From Crocodylus rhombifer (lineage: Eukaryota; Chordata; Crocodylia; Crocodylidae): a stretch of 64,000 bases of DNA. Every line of letters begins with the position of its first letter. Position 1 is the first letter of the stretch. Of the stretch, positions 60,153-64,000 are shown piece after piece. The stretch spans positions 74,707 to 138,706 of the forward strand of contig JAVSML010020793.1 in assembly GCA_038503035.1 (NCBI GenBank). Direction: 5' to 3'. Position numbers and translations under genes: made by a program. The notes below the pieces were generated by a model that ran no database searches, had not been told where the DNA came from, and saw only the letters and a program-made list of their open reading frames with translations.

Positions 60153-61340
60153 CTGAAATGATAAAGATGGCATTGGGAAAGAGTGCAAGGATGAAGAGAT
60201 TTCCATACACCAATTGCTTAAAGGCTTGCTCTTATTCCGCTTTCAATTTTGGCTTTAAATAATCTATTCTAAATCACAGCCCTCCCTTTGTAACATCTTC
60301 AGCTCTACGCTGATCTTTTTTTACATGCACCAATTATTGGTCTGAATGCATAAAGGCCAAATGTACTGACCTAGCCCAGAGGTATCAAAGTTATTTGGCC
60401 TGCCAACCGGGGTGGGGGGCAGTCTATGGGCTACATAAGTCCTACAGACTGGTCCTCCATCCTGGAGCCAATGTGTAGGGCTGGGCCAGCATAAGTACCG
60501 CATGAAGCATGTGCTTCAGACTGGCCCTGTACCCTATGTGCAGCACATGCTCTAGCTTTAGCCCCTTGCGACACATTCAGTATGCACCTGCCACGGCCCT
60601 GTCCAGGGCATATGCTGCATGTGGGGCTGTTCTGGCGCATGTGCTGCATGAGGTGCCACCACCAGCCTGGCCCTGTGCAATGGATGCAGCCCAGCTCAAA
60701 ACACATGTGCCACATGCACCAGATATCAGTCCTGGCTCCACACAGCACACACTAAACTGGCCACACAAGCTCCACATGGGTCAGGGCTGGTACATACTGC
60801 ATGCAGGCCTAATCCAAGACCCACAGGCAACATTATGGGTTGAATGATAGGGCTCCATGGACTGTATCAAATAAAGCTGGATTATAAATCACTAAAGCAG
60901 TGATTCTCAACCAGGGTGCCAGGGCAGCCTGGAGTACTATGACATCCTTTGGAGGATGTAAAAGGAGACACCCCAAGCAATCAGTGAGTGAGTAAACAGG
61001 GGCAGTAAACAGGGTAGTTTGCAAGCAGTTTGCTGGGATCAAGAGGAAGAGGATCCAGGCACCAGATTACCACCCTGGGAAGGTAAGTGAGCCAGAGCTG
61101 CCTGGGTGTTTGGTTTGCTGAGTGTTTGGTGGGCTGGGTGTTTGGTCATGTGCTCTGAACAGTTGGGCGATTGCTGCCTGTGTCTGATAAAAGCAGTACC
61201 AAGGGAGTGGAGTTAGTCCAGGCCTGGGAAGGTATAAAATTAGAAGACTCCCTTTGCGACCAAGGAGTCAGCAAACAGGGCAGTTTGCAGGTCAGTTCTG
61301 AGGTCAGTTTGCTGCCCCCCTCTTTGAAGAGAATCCTTTA
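60153..61340. other. SFMBT1 intron with hAT end fragments
   Basis: Upstream of the first SFMBT1 exon in the window. CAGAGGTATCAAAGTTATTT (about 60379) and CAGTGATTCTCAACCAGGG (about 60898) look like left ends of hAT elements without detected partners. A degenerate GC-rich tandem-like stretch (GCATGTGCTGCATG words) covers about 60480-60780. 61080-61330 is unassigned. Confidence 0.4.
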
Positions 61341-61341
61341 A

Positions 61342-61445
61342 GGTAGGGGTTTTCAACCTTTTTGGGTCAGTATACCCATGGCAGTCGGTCAAGAAGGAAA
61401 GAGTCCCCTGCCGGCCAGTTGATGAGTGGCGGGGGTCCCCAGCGC
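61342..61445. mobile_element. hAT end fragment
   Basis: TAGGGGTTTTCAACCTTTTTGG... resembles the left end of the family of the 37563-37707 MITE (which also carries the word GATGAGTGG/CCACTCATC in its interior). It is truncated by the CR1 sequence that follows. Confidence 0.5.
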
Positions 61446-61447
61446 TG

Positions 61448-63553
61448 ATTCGTTAGTGTGCTAGTGGTGAAAGGAGAGGTTAGCGACTATTTAGAAAAGT
61501 TGGATGCATACAGAGGGCTGGGTGCGATGCACCTGAGAGTGCTGAGGGAGTTGGCTGATGTGACTGCAGAGCCACTGGCCATCTTCTTTGAAAACTCGTG
61601 GTGATCAGGAGAGGTCCCAGATGATTGGAAAAGGGCAAATATAGTGCTCATCTTGAAGAAAAGGAAGAATGAGCATCCAGGGAACTACAGACCTGTCAGC
61701 CTCACCTCAATCCCTGGAAAAATCAGGGAGCAGGTCCTCAAGAAATCCATTTGGAGGAGAAGGTGATGATTAGGAACAGTTTGCATGGACTCACCCAAGG
61801 TAAGTCACACCTGACCAATCTGACTGGCTTCTATGATGAGATGACTCCTTATAGGAAGGGAGGGCCTATTGCAAGATAAACCACTCTGCAGCAGTCCAGC
61901 AGCTAGGCAGCAACAGTAAGCTACCATGGGATGAAGCCAGGAATCCTAAAGAGAAAGTACCTGATGGTACCTGGAGAAGTCATTTGACTGGAAAGGAGCA
62001 GGGCCTGGGAGATATATGCCCAGGGCTGAGCCAAAGCAGTCAGTCTGGCCCTACCGGCTGGAGCGGAAAGACCTTCCAAGCAGAGAGGCTGCAGAAGACT
62101 GCCTGGATGTCTCCTGAGCTTATAGAAGCCCTGAAAGTAAGGCTTGGATGGTCTGCAGGGGAACATGACCAGAGTGAGGAAGTCCATCTTACAGCCATAG
62201 GGTGTATGATTTTGTTTATCATTTAAACTGGCAGTTTGGGACTAGAAAGAGGTGAGAGGAGGTCCCAGAGTGCTAGGGAGGCATCTGCGGCTCTAGTTTG
62301 CTGGAGCAGGATGCAAGCTTCAGTGTACCCCAGAAGTGGCAGAGATAGGGCTAGATAGCCCAGAGAATGGCAACAATGGGCTAGAAGCCCAAAGCTCAAG
62401 ACAGGCGGAGATTAAGAGCCCGTGAGAGACAAATGGGGTGAGGGAAAATCTGGAAGGGGAAGAGATAAGAGCCCAGGAGGGCATGACAAAGGCTGGAGAT
62501 CAAGAAGCTAGGCATGGTGCAGTGGATCTAGGCAGACAAGGACCAGCCAAAGCAGTGGGGTGGAAGCCAGGAAGGTTGAGGCTCCAACAAAGGAGTGGAG
62601 GCCTAAAGTGGCTTGAGGCAAAGCTAAATGATGAATGGAAACACCTGCAAGGCATGGGAATGGCCATAGGGGAGATTTGGAGGATGCGATTAGCCCATAA
62701 GGCAATAGGTGTCTTCAAGGACATGTACAGGTAGGGAGGGCTAACAAAGCATGAGAACTGGAATGAGTCCAGCAAGATCTGAAGGGCAGGAGGCTAGTGT
62801 GAAGCTTGCTCTACTGCCCTGGGGGCAGCCTCCCTTTCCAAACTACTAAGAGCTTCAGGGTGTGGCAGGTGAGGATAAAAGGAGGGTACATAGAGCTGGA
62901 GCAGAAGAGGAACTAAATGACCACCAAGGGGGCGTCATGGAGCACAGATCTTGTTACAGTTTCCCACAACATTCTTGCAAGTGAGCTAAGAAAGTATGGG
63001 CTGGAATGGACTATAAGGTAGATATAAAACTGGCTGAATCATTGGGCTTAAAAATGAATGGCTCAATGTCTAGCTGGCAGCAGGCATCAAGTGGAGTGCC
63101 CCAGGGGTCAGTTCTAGGGCCAGTATTGTTCAATACCTTGATCAATGACCTGGAAGATGGGATGGAGTGCTCCCTCAGCAAGTATGCAGATGACACCAAG
63201 GAGGAGCAGTAGTAGATGCACTGGCCCACTGGCTTAGCAAAGAAAGACTCAGGGGTTACAGTGGACAATAAAATTAAATACAAGCCAAGAAGGTGCCCTA
63301 ATTGTAAAGAGGCTAACTGCATACTGGGCTGCATTAGTAGGAATGTTGTGAACAGATCAAGGAAAGTGATGATTCCCTTCTATTTGGCACTGATGAGACA
63401 ACATCTGGAGTACTGTGTCCAGTTTTGGGCCCCCACTACAGAAAGGATGTGGACAAATTAGAGAGAGTCCAGTAGAAGGCAGCATGGGTATGAGTTATGA
63501 GAAGAGGCTAAGGGAACTGGACTTATTTAGTGTGGAGAAAAGAAGACAGAAGG
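61448..63553 (+). mobile_element. CR1 retrotransposon, interrupted
   Basis: Plus-strand CR1 [14 protein letters not shown] stretch (about 61530), [24 protein letters not shown] text (about 61620), then after a 1.1 kb insertion [20 protein letters not shown] with ADDTK (about 63075-63200), LIKYKP-type linker, LGCISRNVVNRSRKVMIPFY and the SVEKRRQ-like C terminus at 63540. About 90 bases of CR1 sequence are missing at the insertion. Several stops; inactive. Confidence 0.88.
61853..62958 (+). mobile_element. LTR-like insertion within CR1
   Basis: Breaks the CR1 copy between GATGAGATGACTCC and TTTCCCACAACATTC. Parts (CAGTCTGGCCCTACCGGCTG to TTTGGGACTAGAAAG) align by eye with 54750-55000, so both are copies of one element. 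There is no coding frame. It may be an LTR plus leader of an endogenous retrovirus-like element. Confidence 0.45.
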
Positions 63554-63555
63554 GT

Positions 63556-64000
63556 GTCACAATACAGCCACCCCAGGGATGTCCGTGATGTCCGTAGGGC
63601 ACCACGACCGTGCAAGCTCCGCCTTATGGGTGCCTACTAGTCTCACCTGCCATGTCTTGCTGTCATAAATGATGGATTGGGAGGCTGCCCTTGAGTTGCT
63701 GCTCAATCACAGCGCTGACAGTCTCTTCTAAAGCCCATTGATAGCTGGACTCCTTTATTGGGTCCCACACTAAGGAGGTGCCCTGCGATACCCCCAAGCC
63801 TTATGGCCTAGATGCATGGCTCCAAACCTCCCCTTTGCCATCCACGAGGCTTGGAGCATGGTGTTCAGACATTGTCCCTCCGAGGCCTTTGGTCATCGCT
63901 GGGCTCTTGGCAGCCCTGTCTCTCTCTCTCTGTGCCCACCTGGCGCTGGGCTCTTGGCAGCCCATGGCACTGGGGTCTGCTCACCCCCTTTGTCACTGCA
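63556..64000 (+). mobile_element. LTR-like sequence at right edge (partial)
   Basis: Begins TGTCACAATACAGCCACC directly at the CR1 break and runs out of the window. It shares GATTGGGAGGCTGCCCT with 26590-26620. It contains a duplicated CGCTGGGCTCTTGGCAGCCC (about 63897 and 63943). It is incomplete, so its type is uncertain. Confidence 0.4.

Overview
This is a 64 kb piece of a reptile-type nuclear genome, most likely crocodilian, with turtle as the alternative. The evidence is very many CR1 retrotransposon copies with tails like ATTCTATGATTCTATGA or TATGAAACTATGAAAC, many nonautonomous hAT elements with 8-bp target-site duplications, Harbinger remnants, a classic vertebrate CpG island and vertebrate exon-intron structure. 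There is no operon structure, RNA gene or CRISPR array. A 10-base N gap lies at 56009-56018 and a 27-base G run at the left edge.

Two host genes are present, both on the minus strand and in tandem. (1) STIMATE (TMEM110): only coding exon 1 (6930-7122) is here, inside a CpG island of about 6.56-8.06 kb. The other exons lie left of the window, so 1-6929 is intron 1. (2) SFMBT1: the last eight coding exons (60152 down to the stop at 24152) encode the end of the linker after the MBT repeats, the SLED (DUF3588) domain, a basic/acidic linker and the C-terminal SAM domain. The exons with the four MBT repeats lie right of 64 kb. All exon junction phases agree. The order STIMATE-SFMBT1, same strand, is the order known in mammals.

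Layout. 0-6.9 kb: STIMATE intron 1 with a CR1 fragment and a 1.1 kb hAT element. 6.6-8.1 kb: CpG island/promoter. 8.1-17.6 kb: intergenic, with CR1 copies, foldback elements and hAT insertions. 17.6-24.2 kb: repeat-poor, AT-rich, likely containing the long SFMBT1 3' UTR. 24.3-36.9 kb: a 12.6 kb intron that splits the SAM domain, filled by CR1, an LTR-like insert, Harbinger pieces and a hAT foldback. 36.9-48.4 kb: compact SFMBT1 exon cluster; one intron uses a GC donor and is mostly a single hAT element. 48.4-60.1 kb: an 11.7 kb intron with nested hAT elements including a 1.2 kb palindrome. 60.2-64 kb: further SFMBT1 intron with CR1 and LTR-like sequence.

No unknown enzymatic system was found. 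The most unusual content is the mobile-element architecture: one GC-rich module is carried by hAT elements with different terminal repeats, a giant palindrome sits inside another hAT element, and elements are repeatedly nested within CR1 copies. The host-gene features of note are the GC-AG intron of SFMBT1 and the conserved STIMATE-SFMBT1 pairing.
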